In this document: piece after piece, positions 23,659-37,500 of the stretch
Layout: each line of letters opens with the position of its first letter
Numbering within the stretch: position 1 is the first letter of the stretch
Source of the DNA: Dreissena polymorpha
Lineage: Eukaryota > Mollusca > Bivalvia > Myida > Dreissenidae
Direction of reading: 5' to 3'
Assembly (NCBI RefSeq): GCF_020536995.1
Contig: NC_068355.1
Coordinates: 5,129,764 to 5,193,763 of the forward strand
Length of the DNA: 64,000 bases
The notes under the pieces: model-generated
Told to the model about the DNA's origin: nothing
What the model saw: the letters and a program-made list of their open reading frames with translations, nothing else
Database searches by the model: none
Position numbers and translations under genes: made by a program

Positions 23659-25351
23659 TTTGTATGGCTTAAAATGGGACATTTACCTTCTGTGCACTTT
23701 CATATATTCAAGAAGTGACTGTAATTATGCTCAACTAACACATTCCTATGATTAACAGAATCATTTCTCTTAGATTTGGATTTAAATCGTCTTTTTTTAC
23801 GATTGTTACCATTTATTGTTAATTATCATTTTTTTGGTTTTGAGAGTAGAGGGTTTCTCCTTGGAGGGTTTCCCAGGAATTCCCAATAATAATTACGAAA
23901 AATGGATTTTTTTTTATATCTTTTATGGTGAATTATTTTGATGTATCAAAATCCGATAAAATGAAAGTCAATTTGCGAGAAAATAATTGTGTTAAATAAA
24001 AAATATTCAAATTCCCGACAGCAAACGGACATTTTCGAGTAACAACGAAATCGCACGAAATCTTACGAAATTGTACGGAAAATTCCGTGGTCATTGCACG
24101 GTTTCTACCTTAATTACATGTCTTCATAATAGGCTCAAAATTGAGGAGATAATTGTTTTCAATAAAAATCAAATAGAAACTTTTATAACAATTTGGAATA
24201 GTTTTTTTAACATAATTAATTAAAAATTGTAGTCTGAATATGCATATTTATGCTTCGATGCTTTTGTCGAATTGTATTAACTTATTATTTTGCTACAGTC
24301 TCATGTAAGACTCTGACAGATATGCTTGTGGTATTGTTTTGTTCTTTGTATTTTTTTTTTTGCTATTACCTATTATATTACCACATAAATATTTTGTAAA
24401 AATGCGAGTCCCTTTTTTCTCAAAATACTGTCATGTATTACGTTAGATTGAGTGTGCACTACTTATAACTGTATGATCGCTTCCTATTTACATGACCTGT
24501 TGCTATGTGTATTATTACATGGTAAAGACTGAAGATGAACAAGTCTTTAATGTGTCTGTCAATCGACAGGCAGGTCGGTCGTTCGGTCGGTAAATGATTA
24601 AGATGATAGTTGGTTAGGTATTATATGAGTCTTTTAAATGTTAATAAATTTCGAGAAAACTGAATAGATGATAATCGTAGTTTGTCATTTAAATGGTTTT
24701 AAAGCCGTTAAGCTTTAAAGACAACCGAAAGCCAGCGAATCTAGTCATTGCCATATATTTTGATCACTGTTCGTAAAATGGAATTTGTTTTGCATTTAAT
24801 GACAAATAACTTTGATTAATCAGTTTTTGACGTGATTGCATTGCTGTGCGAAAAATCATGTTATAAATCATTCTAAATAAAAAGATTGTGTAGCATATAT
24901 GTGTATTAAATAATATACAATAGTTGATATATGTTTGTAAAATATGTGTGTGGAATAATATACAAAATATCAGATGCATTTGTAAAATGCATATACAAAT
25001 TTATAACTGTTAATTGACCAAAACATAAGAATTGTGAAGGTCCGTTCTTTGCTAATTAGGACATTATATAAAACAATGACAAAATAATAAATGAAACTGC
25101 TAAAAACATATAAGCATAGTTCTAACAAAATCTAGTTCAGGCGTACTCAATATTGTGGATTGCTGCCTACATTTGAGACATTTGGATGTGGCTGACTAAA
25201 AGTATCAAAGAACAGAACGTGGCACACATGTATAACGTTTATATTATGTTTCGTGTATGACGAGTTTACTTTTGACTCAAACATTCTATTGCATGCCGTA
25301 TAATGTATGTCGTCTATTGTATATAGTTAGTTACTCTTGCATGTCATTAAA
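23659..25351. other. AT-rich non-coding stretch
   Basis: Poly-T and AT-rich sequence, with a small GGCAGGTCGGTCGTTCGGTC patch near 24570. No gene is recognised. Confidence 0.5.
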
Positions 25352-26490
25352 TGGCCCTTATTCTGGGAAGACTGGGTTTAATGCCTAGACAGGACGTTTC
25401 TTCATAAGAGACTTCCTTTAAACGACAAATACGATGAAGTTTTGTCTCCGATGAGACTGTTCGGACTGCACAGGCCAATCTTGGGCGACACAGTTTGCAC
25501 ATGCATTAAGCACAGTTTTCCAAGAAGTAGGCTCATATACAAATATAATAAGCGCTTTTTGATCGTAATACAGCTGCCACAACCTCGGTGTTACGACAAT
25601 TGATATTCACGTTTAACAATGGCACTCATCTGATTGGCTTTTTACTGTTTAAGCCACTAAATGTCGTTTCAGGTTGCATTAATAATTATATAAAATTATA
25701 TAAAATTATATACATCCGTAATGGAACTGTGATTTTTATGAGTTTTTCCTTCAAGAACTATTGTTTAACATCGAAACCTATTGATTTGTAACAGGGACCG
25801 TTATAGGAAATTAAGACAATGGATTTTGAAAAAATTGCTCTTTCATTTTCGACGGAGATTTTGTTAGTTTTCTTGAATGCATAATGTCTCATATTTCGTT
25901 TTCATAACGGTTTACAACCAAAAGACAAGTACCAAAGCACAAACACTATAATGGTTGCTTTGTAAGCATAATACGATGTACCATTAGAACCATGAGAAGG
26001 GAACCAAAACGAATAGTGTGCATAAGACGAACAACTTCACAAGATGCTTTAGCAACGCAACAAAGCTTATCAAGACAATTACATCAACATGCTTGTTGAT
26101 ACGCTCAAAATGAATAATTTAGCATTAAAAGATGGTTATGTCTCAAAACATTCATCAAACTTTCGAACAATCGTCTCTAATAATCGGCTCTGACATTCTA
26201 GATTGCTGCATAACACACAGACTGCCTTTGAACAATAGCCTACCTACCCATTTGATATTTACATTAAGTCCGAAAAGGTACTTGATGTACCGCCACGCCT
26301 TACTTTGGAGACACGTGCTGGTTTTGCCTATATAAATATTAAAATTCTGAAAGAACTGGAATTTGATGAATCAAATATCGCCATTTCAATATATGTTTGC
26401 ATAAAGGCACCTTCACACAGTCATGCAAAGAAAAAAACACTTTCAAATTAGTTAAATTTAAATCGCGTGACACTTTCCTTAGTATATAGT
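25352..26490 (+). repeat. 1.1-kb dispersed duplicate, copy 2
   Basis: This is the partner of 9500-10690, in inverse orientation. Its first ~184 bp (25352-25535) look like a short TIR element: TGGCCCTTATTCTGGGAAGA at one end and an inverted-like GCATTAAGCACAGTTTTCC at the other. A GACTGTTCGGACTGCACAGG centre of a type common in bivalve genomes lies between. The same element occurs at the matching place in copy 1, so it was either part of the ancestral unit or present before duplication. Confidence 0.75.
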
Positions 26491-27029
26491 TATCAGGCCA
26501 GGACCGATATGCGATGTTTTCTCAAAACCTCAAACAAATGCAACGGAACAAAATTATGTGTCAAGGCAACTAGTAGTTTTTTGCCTCTAAAATTTTCTTG
26601 TAGAAGCTTATTTTTGAGAAATAAAAACGAATAATATGAACACGGTGCTTTACATATTTGACGTCGGTGTATTTTCTACGTGTTGCAAACTCCCTTATGA
26701 TGTATTATCAGGTTTGGAATTATACATATGTAATAAACATACATGGAATTTAGTTATATGACCTTGACCTTGATGATTTTTCCTTGGCCCAGCCCGCGGA
26801 AATAAAACCAAATTTAGTACATTGTCATCTTTATACATCGGTATCAGAAAAGTCAAGTTCATTTTGTAATGTATTCAAACAACTCGATTTTTTGCACTTT
26901 TTACACGGTATTGAGAACTCAAGTCAATGTTTTCTTTTTGAAAACGCTTATTGTAAAAGTTAATTTTGCATTTGCATCTGATGAGTTCTGATGGTTGCAT
27001 GCCTGTCCTGACTGGAACAAAACGTCAAT
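26491..27029. other. Non-coding stretch
   Basis: Contains a lone TGACCTTGACCTTGATGA near 26760, perhaps a scrap of the AGGTCA-repeat elements. No gene is recognised. Confidence 0.4.
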
Positions 27030-27561
27030 TTACAGCTTATAACCCCAACGAGTTAGATCTTGTTTCGATTCTCCTATCCAATTCCATATTTGAAGACGGG
27101 CGCGAATAGAGTGAAATGTTGCGGAAGCAGTCGTCGGTGGTGGTGTAATGATGTCCACATTTTTGCGCTTATTGACGACCTTTTCCGTGAAACGTCGGTG
27201 CCGTAATCTGTTAAAAGTATCAACGACTGATCCGTTCGATAGCGCCAAAATAATTATTTTACCTTCTTAAGTCACATATTATTGATGTATGCATTTCTGG
27301 AAGAGAGTTTTCTCATTATGTAATAAATCACATGATCTGACGTTTTTTGACGCGGCTTTTTTCCCTATAAATACCAAACAAACATTTGCCAAAAATGTGC
27401 GAATTTGCATCACACCCTGTTAAGGCGTGCATAGGAGGAAGTAAATTATACATGCGTTTACCCAGAATTTTTTTCTTACACTCCGAACTATAACTTGTGC
27501 GTTGCACCAACGTGTTTTCTGAACGGGAGACTATGTCGATTTTTTTTGGAAGCTTATACAA
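27030..27561 (-). pseudogene. Uncharacterised animal protein family, C-terminal part (decayed)
   Basis: Two frames on the minus strand carry the conserved end of a large uncharacterised family that I recall from cnidarian and bivalve genomes. The first has LLPPMHALTGCDANSHIFGK at 27561-27328. The second has VVDTFNRLRHRRFTEKVV, PPPTTASATFHSIRARLQIW and a terminal WGYKL at 27248-27030. The function of the family is unknown to me. The N-terminal part lies at 29394-29945, on the far side of a LINE insertion. It reads as a decayed copy. Confidence 0.5.
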
Positions 27562-28039
27562 TAGCTGGTTTTACAGAAGTCGCGTTGGAATAATATATGT
27601 GTACTAAAATGTTCTTTCTATGAAGGGAAATAAGTGTCTTCTGTAAACAGAAACGTCGTTCCCATAATACGTTTACTCCGACGTTGATGTGTGAAGTACT
27701 TTATAGACGGTCCGTCCATTTAGCCATCGAAAACTATTGATGGGAAGCCATACAGCTTGTGTACATAATCCACATACAGTTTGCAGACACCCTTGAACGT
27801 GTAGCATCTAGGACACGGTATTTAATGCAGAAGGGATCATCAAGTAGGCATGCCATATCCTCGAAAATATTAACAATTGAGGTTTGAAAATGATTAATGT
27901 CTTTTCGTATGCTAAAAGTTTAATATTCTATGGTTAAACAGACTTATGACATGTCATAGTAGTATGCTATGGATTTGCACTTAAAATATACTTGTATTAG
28001 AAAAAATAGTTAACTTCGGAAAACAAATATATTGGGTTT
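27562..28039. other. Spacer between gene relic and LINE
   Basis: No feature is recognised. It probably holds eroded middle parts of the surrounding gene relic. Confidence 0.3.
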
Positions 28040-29220
28040 TGTGTAAGACAGATGTTTTATCCTTTTTGGAAAGACGTATTTGAATCTTTCGAAGATTGTA
28101 TCGACCATTTTCCAATAGACAATATCACAAATTTTCAAGAACTTCCATTATACTTTAACCACAAGTTTTCAATTGGACACGGCCATTTTCATGTTCCTAG
28201 TTGATATAATAAAGACATACGATTTGTTAAAGATATCATGAATTGCAATGGAACATTTTTAACTAGAACGAAATTTGAACAAAAAAAAAGGCGCTAGCGT
28301 GAACTTTCTACAATTTGAAGGAATACTTCAGGCGATTAAAAATACTTAGGATTGCTTAAACTTGATGAAATCTCAACAATGAATAATGAGTATTGTTTCC
28401 CAATCATCACGGGATATATTAAGCCTATATTATTGCACAACAAAAAATAACTCACATATATATAACATATTAATACACAACAATGAAATTGCAACAGGCC
28501 AAGTAAATTGGAACAGCCTTTTTCAGTATTGAAAGCTCAGAATGGACAAGTCTTCATGCATGGGTATTTAAAATCACAAAAGGTTCATGCAACTAATGGT
28601 TCCAAGTGAGACTAACTCACAACATACTAGCCACAATTAATTTGTTACAGAAAATGAAAATAAGTAACTCAGACAAATGTACTTTCTGTAAAACAGAAAC
28701 AGAGACTCTTGTCCATTTATTTTGGAGCTGCAGTGTCATACATATGATTTTACATCACATCACATCTGCTATTAAAATCATTGATAACAATTTTAGTTTT
28801 GATTGTAAAACATTTATACTTGGATCAGTTGGTAATCAATCTGAAATGTATAACGTTTTATGTCTCGAAGTTAAACGCTTTATTTATAACTGTAGACGTA
28901 TAATGGTAACCACTACAATTCATGGTCTCCGAAGTAGCTGCAAAATAGCTTCTGCAGTTATACAAAAAACGCATTAAACCAATAGTTATAAACGTTCGTG
29001 GTAATCGTTCGAATCTCTTTTTAATACTAATTTACCTTCATAATTATTAGTATTTTGTGTTGTATTTTTATAGCAATGGAATACATTATTGTAACATGAC
29101 TGATTGTACTGCATTTTAATTTCTTAGTATCCCAGCGATGTTTGTATTCAACTGTACAATGCATATTGGCAAATAAATGGTTAAACAAAAATAATAACAA
29201 AATAAAATAAAATATTTATA
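28040..29220 (+). mobile_element. L1-like LINE 3' fragment with A-rich tail
   Basis: Frames near 28060-28260 give WKDVFESFEDC, LPLYFNHKFSIGHGHFH and DIMNCNGTFLTRTKFE. The frame at 28606-28977 gives RLTHNILATINLLQKMKIS and the zinc-finger-like end CTFCKTETETLVHLFWSCSV. The order matches the end of L1-type ORF2. A tail of AATAACAAAATAAAATAAAA type closes it near 29215. It is 5'-truncated and broken by stops. It lies between two halves of a minus-strand gene relic. Confidence 0.65.
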
Positions 29221-29393
29221 ATGGTGCTACCAATCGCATGCGCTTGATGCGCATTCACGTCATCTATTGATGTTACCCCACTGTGACAAATGAATTTCGT
29301 TTATCCAAGAAATTCAAAATTGCATTTCGATTAACGGGTCACGGTCTTGTCTAGATTTGGCAAACTCTTTATAGTGCTATAGTTATTACTCAT

Positions 29394-29945
29394 TTAATTT
29401 TGAACATACAGGCAGAGAAAGTAGCCACTGAATTCTATATTTTCTTTCGTCGAATCCTTTCCTCTTGTCATCCCGCCGGTAGATTTTAGAGTCCTCGTAA
29501 GCGTCTGTTCGATTGTCAAATCAGTGTATAACATAGCCAAGTAGCGAATACTGTGCCGAATCGTTTGGGAACCATTTACGAATGTATCATAAATGACTAG
29601 ATGTTTTATGTAGCTCATTCATTTGTTGAAGTAGAGACATGCTGATTTTACATACAAAGTATGCCCTGAAGCGGCAAGATAAGACAGCATACGTTCAACT
29701 AACTGAAGGGGCAGTTCCCAATTACCAGTTCGCTCTGCTTTAATACATTTTCTGGGTATCTGACTCATCTTTATGTAATGGACCCACACATCTAATGTCG
29801 GGTACGATTTAAGTTAAACATTTCGGAAAACTGCGTATTTCTTCACACTAGCAGGTGTTTCTGCTTTGCTGATCAACTGGTCGTACATAACTTGTATTGT
29901 CTCTAGTTCATTGAGATCACGGTGAGTGTCTCTGTCGTCTTAGAG
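29394..29945 (-). pseudogene. Uncharacterised animal protein family, N-terminal part (decayed)
   Basis: The minus-strand frames read LNELETIQVMYDQLISKAET, VWVHYIKMSQIPRKCIKAER with TGNWELPLQLVERMLSYLAA, then FVNGSQTIRHSIRYLAM and DLTIEQTLTRTLKSTGGMTR. These are successive conserved blocks of the same family as the C-terminal part at 27030-27561. They are in the right order and orientation, so the two fragments are parts of one ancestral gene. Breaks between the blocks show that it is not functional. Confidence 0.55.
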
Positions 29946-32040
29946 ATACACAGTTATGTATTCGTTTGAGATTTCAGCTACCTTTGAATGATCAAATGAT
30001 TTGTGAACATATTTTTCAGATGTATATTTTTGCTCTTTTGGAAATGTTATTTAATATATGTCCGAATATGTAAGCATAAAATATAGCGCAGAATAAATTA
30101 ACAGATGCCAACGAAAGGCCATCGACACCGCCTTTCCGCTCATCATATTATGGTCTATCGCGTGTGATGCCTAAACACATGACCTCAGCAAAGTCGTAGG
30201 TCTTATGGCTAATTTATGGGATAATCTGTGGCATACCATCCCTGCTTGGAACTAGCTTTCACACGTGTTCGTTTACATCGCTTATGAAAATTATCTACGC
30301 TAGCGATCGTATGCATTACTCCAGACTACATACGACGTTCGGAGTACGAGGACGAAAGCTTTTTTTTTTTAATCATGTGTTTGAAAGCCAATAGTAAAAT
30401 GACCGAATAGTATTGGAACGACACAGTTAAACTCGAAGCAGAAACAAGCTTCTATTATCTAAGAATAATTAACATAACGCAATATGACACCTCAGCGCCC
30501 AAAATGTTAAGATAAAAAAATCCAGACGGGAAATGAAGTATTTAAATGACTAATTGTTGTTTGATGTGTTCTAAAAACGGGGGCTTTAAACATTAAACTT
30601 TTGTAGACTTGTACATCATCCGAGGCGTGGAACATTACGTTAAAAACATGCAAACTACCTTAAGTACATGGTGCACTTTTTCAGTCATTCATCAAGTTCT
30701 TGTAACGCGTATTTGCCATTTTTCTATAACACAAAGACAAAGTTGCTCTTCCATTACAGAAGCGTACAATACAATTTATGTATACAATTTATAGTTGTTT
30801 TTAAGTTGTGAATGGACCGTTGGGTGTATTGTGATAAGTATAATAACCATTGTTAAGACGGTAGTTCGATATGATTCTTAAACGATAAGATTCACATGAA
30901 TCTATACAGAAAGACCATTTAAACTTTCGTTTGAAGTTTGATATAACAAATGTCGATTTCTGTATGAAATTTTTATTATGTAATTATATATGAATTACAT
31001 TTCATATTTATTAGTGTTGGTGACAAATACATCTATATGCATTTAACAGTACCTAATAAACATAAAATACGTTAAGTTAAATAAAATATATAGCATCATT
31101 TTGTGCCAAACACTGCAATGTCGTCAGTTCCGCTTGTTCCCATTAAGATAGTCCGTCCGTTTTGAGAACCAGATATAAACGTTCTGTTTCTCCCTTCAGC
31201 GAAGCTACAGAAGCGATCCACTCCCTACATTTGCTGTTGACTTAAAGGATGGTCTTGAAAGTATTTCCTCACAATCGAAATTGTCCTGATACGTGTACGT
31301 CGATTGGTTGTTGAAGTTACGGGTATATAAATGATGCCAGGATTTGTCCATTCAGGTTCAATGTAATGACTTTGTGATGTGTACGATAAAAGACATAAAA
31401 CCTGCCAGCAAATGCGTTCAATTGATAAGATAGCAATAAAATAACACAAAACCATATAATATTGCAGCAAGCTAAAATTCTGTTGTGCGTGTATATTACA
31501 ATTATATAATAGTTTACACATGTTTACATGATTAAATGTTAGCAACTTTATAATGAACATTTTATACAATTATACAAAAATGTATTCATTTGAGGCCCCA
31601 TATTTTTTTATTCTTATCAGAGTTTCTTGCACGTGTTTTCTAAACCAAACAGTTCGTTTAGAAAGTAGGTTAATTGTCTTGAGAGTATTGTATAATTGTC
31701 CTAATTTGCAAAATATCCTACGAGATATAGACCTTATATTTACTAACAGTGAAATGAACTGTTGAAAATCCCCAACTGTGCCCCATATGCAAACACAAAT
31801 TTAGCCTTCGAACAATATATCGATGCTTGCACCATAATCATTATTAGAATAAACCATTACACTACACATATGACTTTCTAGATTAATTGCATAAACGTGA
31901 TCAATCATCTGTAAGATATTTAGTTATCAATTGTACATACTGTCCTTTAAGTCAAACTGTTTATAAACACTAACTTTCCGATGTGGGGGTTATCTTGAGT
32001 TCAGTTCCGTGTTTCGCATGAATATTTGTACTTCAACCCA
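29946..32040. other. Non-coding stretch
   Basis: About 2 kb in which I recognise no gene, RNA or repeat. Reading frames are short and AT-driven. Confidence 0.5.
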
Positions 32041-33512
32041 TCTTAAAGCCGCCCGAGTTGATATTTCTCACAACAATTCGGTTATCTCAACTGACCAGAA
32101 TTGATCAGTATTCGTCAGATACATTCTAAAGCTTAACTCTTCCATACTGATTTTCGCAAAAATTGTGCACAAAATGCAAAAAGCATCAACAATACGAAAC
32201 CTAATCATGTACATAACGGAATCCTCAAGACTATTCTTAACCTGTGACGTATGCACGCTTTGGGTCACGTCAGCGCCAATTTCACGTGATTTCCACTTCT
32301 GCGCATTTTAAAACAAAGAAGGACTACTAAATAACACAAGCAATTGACAACGAATTATGTCTACGGATAGCCCTAGCAAAGTGATTATCAAACATGTTTT
32401 GTCTTAAACGAGGATCATTGTGTATTGAATATCATGTTCGTTGTGACGTAACATGTTAAATATTATATTAAATATTAGTATACAAAATATTATACTCATT
32501 TGAAAATTGTATACACCAAAAATTCTATTGGCTAAAATTCCTACTATAAGCAATATCTTACATACAAAGAGACCAGCTAATTAATGAATTAGCGAATACA
32601 TGCTTCAGAACGATATCAGATGACCAACACAGATGGTAATTATAAATAATGTCAAAACCGACCAGAATAACACACCAAGTTAATTAATCATTGCTTATCA
32701 CGTTAATTAAACATGCCTTGTGGTATGCAACCTGCAGATTGAATGTTGTATGATTTCATGTAAATAGTGTACTTCCTTATTTGTCTTTCTCATATATCAT
32801 CTCCGCTACCTCTGGGCATGTGGTCGGAAGATCCCGTCGGAAATCGACACGTCAGCATTTGGTGTTCCAATCTATATTAATACACTGTTCGTCAGTAGAG
32901 GGAAGTTAGTTAGAGAGCGAGAGACCGATTTAAATCAATAGAAATAAATCGTTATGAACATTGAAAAGGTCTTGCGTATGTTTATTATTATGTGTGTCAA
33001 AGACTATGTCACATCGTAAAAAGTCAGAGGCAAGCCGATTGCATAAAAACGATTTCTCACTCAATAAGGCCGATTTGTGGATTGAAAACAAAAGCAGTTT
33101 TATCAAGCTTGATGAAAGTTTATTGAAATTTGTCCAGTAATATGCATATATATTGACAAAAAATCACGCTGCAAAAAACATTACGCTGCTATATCCTGTC
33201 TGTTTGCTTGTCCAATTGTAAACGGGTAATGACATGATTCATGCAAATAGCGTTGTAAACATTGATGCAATGGTCACGTGGTTTTACATGTGACCTGCGC
33301 GTGTTTAAATTTAGGTTATTTCTGTACATGCACAGAAATTGAAAAGCCCTATCTTTGCACAGAATTAGGGCATTTCTTGACCGATTTTGACCAAAGTTGT
33401 TGCACATCTGACATAAATACAAACACATTTTGACTCATAATCACTTTTTAGCGACACATAACAAAAATGGGAAAATATTCCAACATCAATTTGGGCGGCT
33501 TAAAGCTGTGCT
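32041..33512. mobile_element. Possible TIR element of ~1.47 kb
   Basis: CTTAAAGCCGCCCGAGTTGA at the left end and, inverted, CTTTAAGCCGCCCAAATTGA at the right end form imperfect terminal repeats of about 24 bp. No transposase is recognisable inside. The right end coincides with the left limit of duplication block A. It could instead be two unrelated copies of a shorter repeat. Confidence 0.35.
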
Positions 33513-34519
33513 TGTCACTTTGAGGACCGACTATGATGTATTTTTAACAATTGTTAAACATTGAAGAAAATCATTTATTAAACAATTTACAAATTAAAGT
33601 CATAATGATACGTATCTGAACACTAATAAGTTAATATTCGTAACAAAACATTTGAATGTTGTTTGCTAAGTGAATGAAGTTTCTAAACCAATGTACATAC
33701 CAATGTTTTTAATTAGCTTGACTTTTGAGAAAACGTTTTAAGGATGACCCCATGATTGAAATTTTGTTTTTAATACAATAAGGAATTTCTCCATGAAAAC
33801 ACCACGCTTGTGACATACAGTTTCTTTTACGGGGAACTAGATCACCAGATGACAAGAATAAAGAGGGAATAAAATAAGCCATTTTTTAAAACAAAATATA
33901 AAGCTTCAATTTACCATAATGCTTGATTCTATGTATCTGTTTTTTCGTGAGTCACCTTATGTGTGTGCATAATGATTTTCATTATTTGTAATTAATTTAT
34001 CAATGAGTGTTTAATAATTGATTTGTCTGCAAGTTGAAATGTAATGGAAGATATAGTGCACAATTCTTCATGTCATTGAAAAACCTATTACCGCGTAGTG
34101 GATTTAACCAGGCGGGTTCATTCGAGTGAGTTTCAGATGCGTTAACCGATCTTTTTAAACAAATCTTACAAGACTGTGTGGATTTGTATTTTATATTTTG
34201 TACTCAAAGTAAAAAAGCTATGTTTAAATAAAACGAAAAATGAAAATAACGCAAAGACTTCAAACTAAATTTACATGTTATTTCACCAACTATTCAAAAC
34301 TGCTACCTATAAGCACGACAACGTTTTTATGTGGTGTAATCCTTAAGCAAACGTTCGTAAGATTAGAAAAAATCGCGCATTGTGTTTAAAATACGAGGTC
34401 AAGTAAACATGTTGTGATAAAAATATGTAACCAACGTTGACGATTTGTTTATAACCGATTATACAGTGAATCAAAGAAAATACCCGCTTAAATCTATATA
34501 TGCATCGTTACGAATAATA

Positions 34520-37500
34520 CTATTCAGATTGATAGTTGATATGCATTCTTTTTGTGTCAAACACGGTAATGACATCCGTTTCGGATCTTCCAACAAGCAC
34601 ATAACCAGTTCGTCTTAACATACAAATAGACAACACACTCTTTCCTTCTTTCAACGCAGCCACACTAGCAATCTTTTCTGTTCCCTCGCTGTTGAGTTGA
34701 ATAATGTTCTTGGAATTGGTTGCACAGACCAACACTTGTCCTGACGTTGAGAGGTGCAAGTCGATCGGGCTTTGAAGATCCGGGTCAGTGAAGGACGCCA
34801 AGAGTTGTCCTTTCATGTTCAAGGTAAGGACCTTTTGATGGGAATAGTTTACGACATAAATCATTTCACCATCCGTGTTCACTGCACACCTGCATACTGC
34901 AAAGTAAAAGAAGAATATCAGTTATAATGAAGGATCTCCTCCGAATATGCGCTGTATCCATGTATAGGTTAATCATAAGCAGGAAAACACTAAAATATGC
35001 AATAACTACGGAATCTGGTTATGCCATGTTGACGGTCGCCTGTCGAGCTTTGAGGTAGACATACGACAATAAAAGCGACGCACGATACGATACACGTTCA
35101 TTTCAAACGCCCAGCGACAATTAAAGACGACGCAAGACATTACAATATTTGAATGTCGCATTGCCGCGCTTATATTTGCAAATAAAGGTTGAATGAACAT
35201 TGTATGTCGTCCTAAATTGTCACTTATCTTTGCAAAATACCGCGTATCGTTTCCTACGTCGCTTTGATTGTCGCGTGCCAGTCTCAGAGGGAGACATGAG
35301 GCATACTAAGCGACGCGCGATACGACAAGCGACATTTTAAACGACAAACGACGTTAAAGCCCGCAAATATATGTGAATTTGTCAACTTTCGACTTGAACC
35401 ATTACCAATCGAGTACGACACACGATTTTCAAAGAGCTCTTGGATGCCGTAAATAACAGTATCAAAGATCGATAGACCGACATCACTTGATGATATGCAC
35501 GTGAACTCTGGTAAGGAAGCTGCCTTAAATAAAAGTAATATGAGCTCTGGAGATCTTGCACAGCAAAAAAATGTTAATTTTAACTAAAGATAGATTACTT
35601 CTTGAAAAATCGATGGAGTTGCATGACACATAAGCAGGTCCACTCGCTGTGTATATAGATTTATAGAATTGGGACTTTCAGTTCATGTGATTTCGTGTAA
35701 ACATTACATAAAAGATAATCAATGAGCGATAACGTCCTGAAACAGATCATAAACGGGTACGACCAGAGATATGCGCATGTTTAATTTATAAGGACAAAGC
35801 CTGTAGAAAGAGGTTCTCTTAAAGAAAAATTGTTATATTAATTAAATGAACAACCAATGTGTACATGTTGTGTAATCCTATTTCGTACTAATTAAAAACA
35901 TATTTTGAATTATAAGATTAAGTTAATATTCGAATAATCGAAGCGCAATTCCCGATAAATACCGAACAACAAACTGAAAATCAGGTAGACATGAATTGTA
36001 GGAAAAGCTTCATGATTATAAAAAGTACAATTTTAGTAACCACACATTATAAAATGTCTCTTTTACGGTACGGTCATACCATACTTCTATTATGCTGACA
36101 GTTCGTATAACAGTATATAACATGTGTGAACCTGTATCTACTGCCGAATTGTCTTCATACAACTTGTCCAGAAGCGTGCCCGTCATAGAGTACCTGTACA
36201 ACGCTGTTCTGGAAGTGACGAACAGCTGACCGTTATAATGGTGAATTCCAGTGCATGGATGGGTCAGATTTAATGATTTCTTCTTCACTAGAGTATTATC
36301 CGTCACGGAAAGAAAGTGAATCTCATGCACTATTTCTAAGTCATATACGGATACAGCCACTTCAGTGTCTGAAACCTGACAAATGTACCGAGGATCTGAT
36401 GGCATATCACAATGGCTAATAACACGGAACTCTTTATCCAACATCTTAACCTTGTTGTTCTTAGAATCGGCAAGAAGTATATTTCCGTTGGACATCTCAC
36501 AAATGCATCGTATTTCGCATGATGACTCACCACTAAGTTTTACGTTGTACAGTGATTGTTGTGTCGCTGTTATGATTGCATTTGATTTATAAGACAGAAT
36601 ATAACCCAATGATGTCATTGTTGCCAAACAATTTTCAATCTCTTTGTTTGGTTCGAATGATAAATTGCTATATGATGTTACTGTCGCCATGCGTAAAAAT
36701 AAGTCTGACAATGACAATTCTTTTTGGATTTTCATAAACGCAATGGTAGATAGTTCTGACTCGTGTAGTCCAATTTTATCGGCTGCTTCTTTGAAGGACT
36801 GTATCTTGTTCAAAGCCTTTTTGCCAGAGTCTATATCAGCTTGCAGAGATTCTTTCAAACGGGATACCAAAGCTATTCCTTCGTTTATCGTACGCTGCTC
36901 TAATGAATCTAACGCTGAATTGAACTTCATACGCATCAGCGCGATCTCTTCTAAAACCTCGTCAAAGGAACACTGAAGTGACTGGATATTACATTCTTTA
37001 TGTTCTATTAGTTTCAGCAGGCGCTGTGTCAAGTAAGTTACATCAGCTGACAGTTTTTGTAAATCGTCATGTTTTTGTTTGTGTTCTTCACTTGTGATTT
37101 GGGTTACCTTGTTACAATACCTGAAACCATGAACAAAGACGATATTAAAATTAGCTGAATCTTGAATAATGTAGCATTAGTTCGCATACGTTATTTTTAT
37201 GTAGTACCAACCATCGAAACCGCATAACTTGAAACGCAAAAGCATTCTGACGAAAGATCTAAAGTAAATCAACAAGAAACATATTGAAAAATGGTTAAAT
37301 ATATCTTGCGCGGATATCTTGCCCGACACGCTGAGTAAACAGTCATATTAGGCTGCGATTGATATACACGTACTTGTTTTATTTGTTTTAAACATAGTTT
37401 AAACCAATGAAGCGTGTTGCATGGTTATGCATTTAACCAAATGTACTGAAATATATGATCGATTTTTTCATTTCATTTCGCTTACAAAATTATGGAAACT

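Noticed and set aside
18990-23663. Target-site duplication of the LTR element
   Set aside because: The flanks are TTTTT and TTTGT; the T-rich context does not allow an exact duplication to be claimed.
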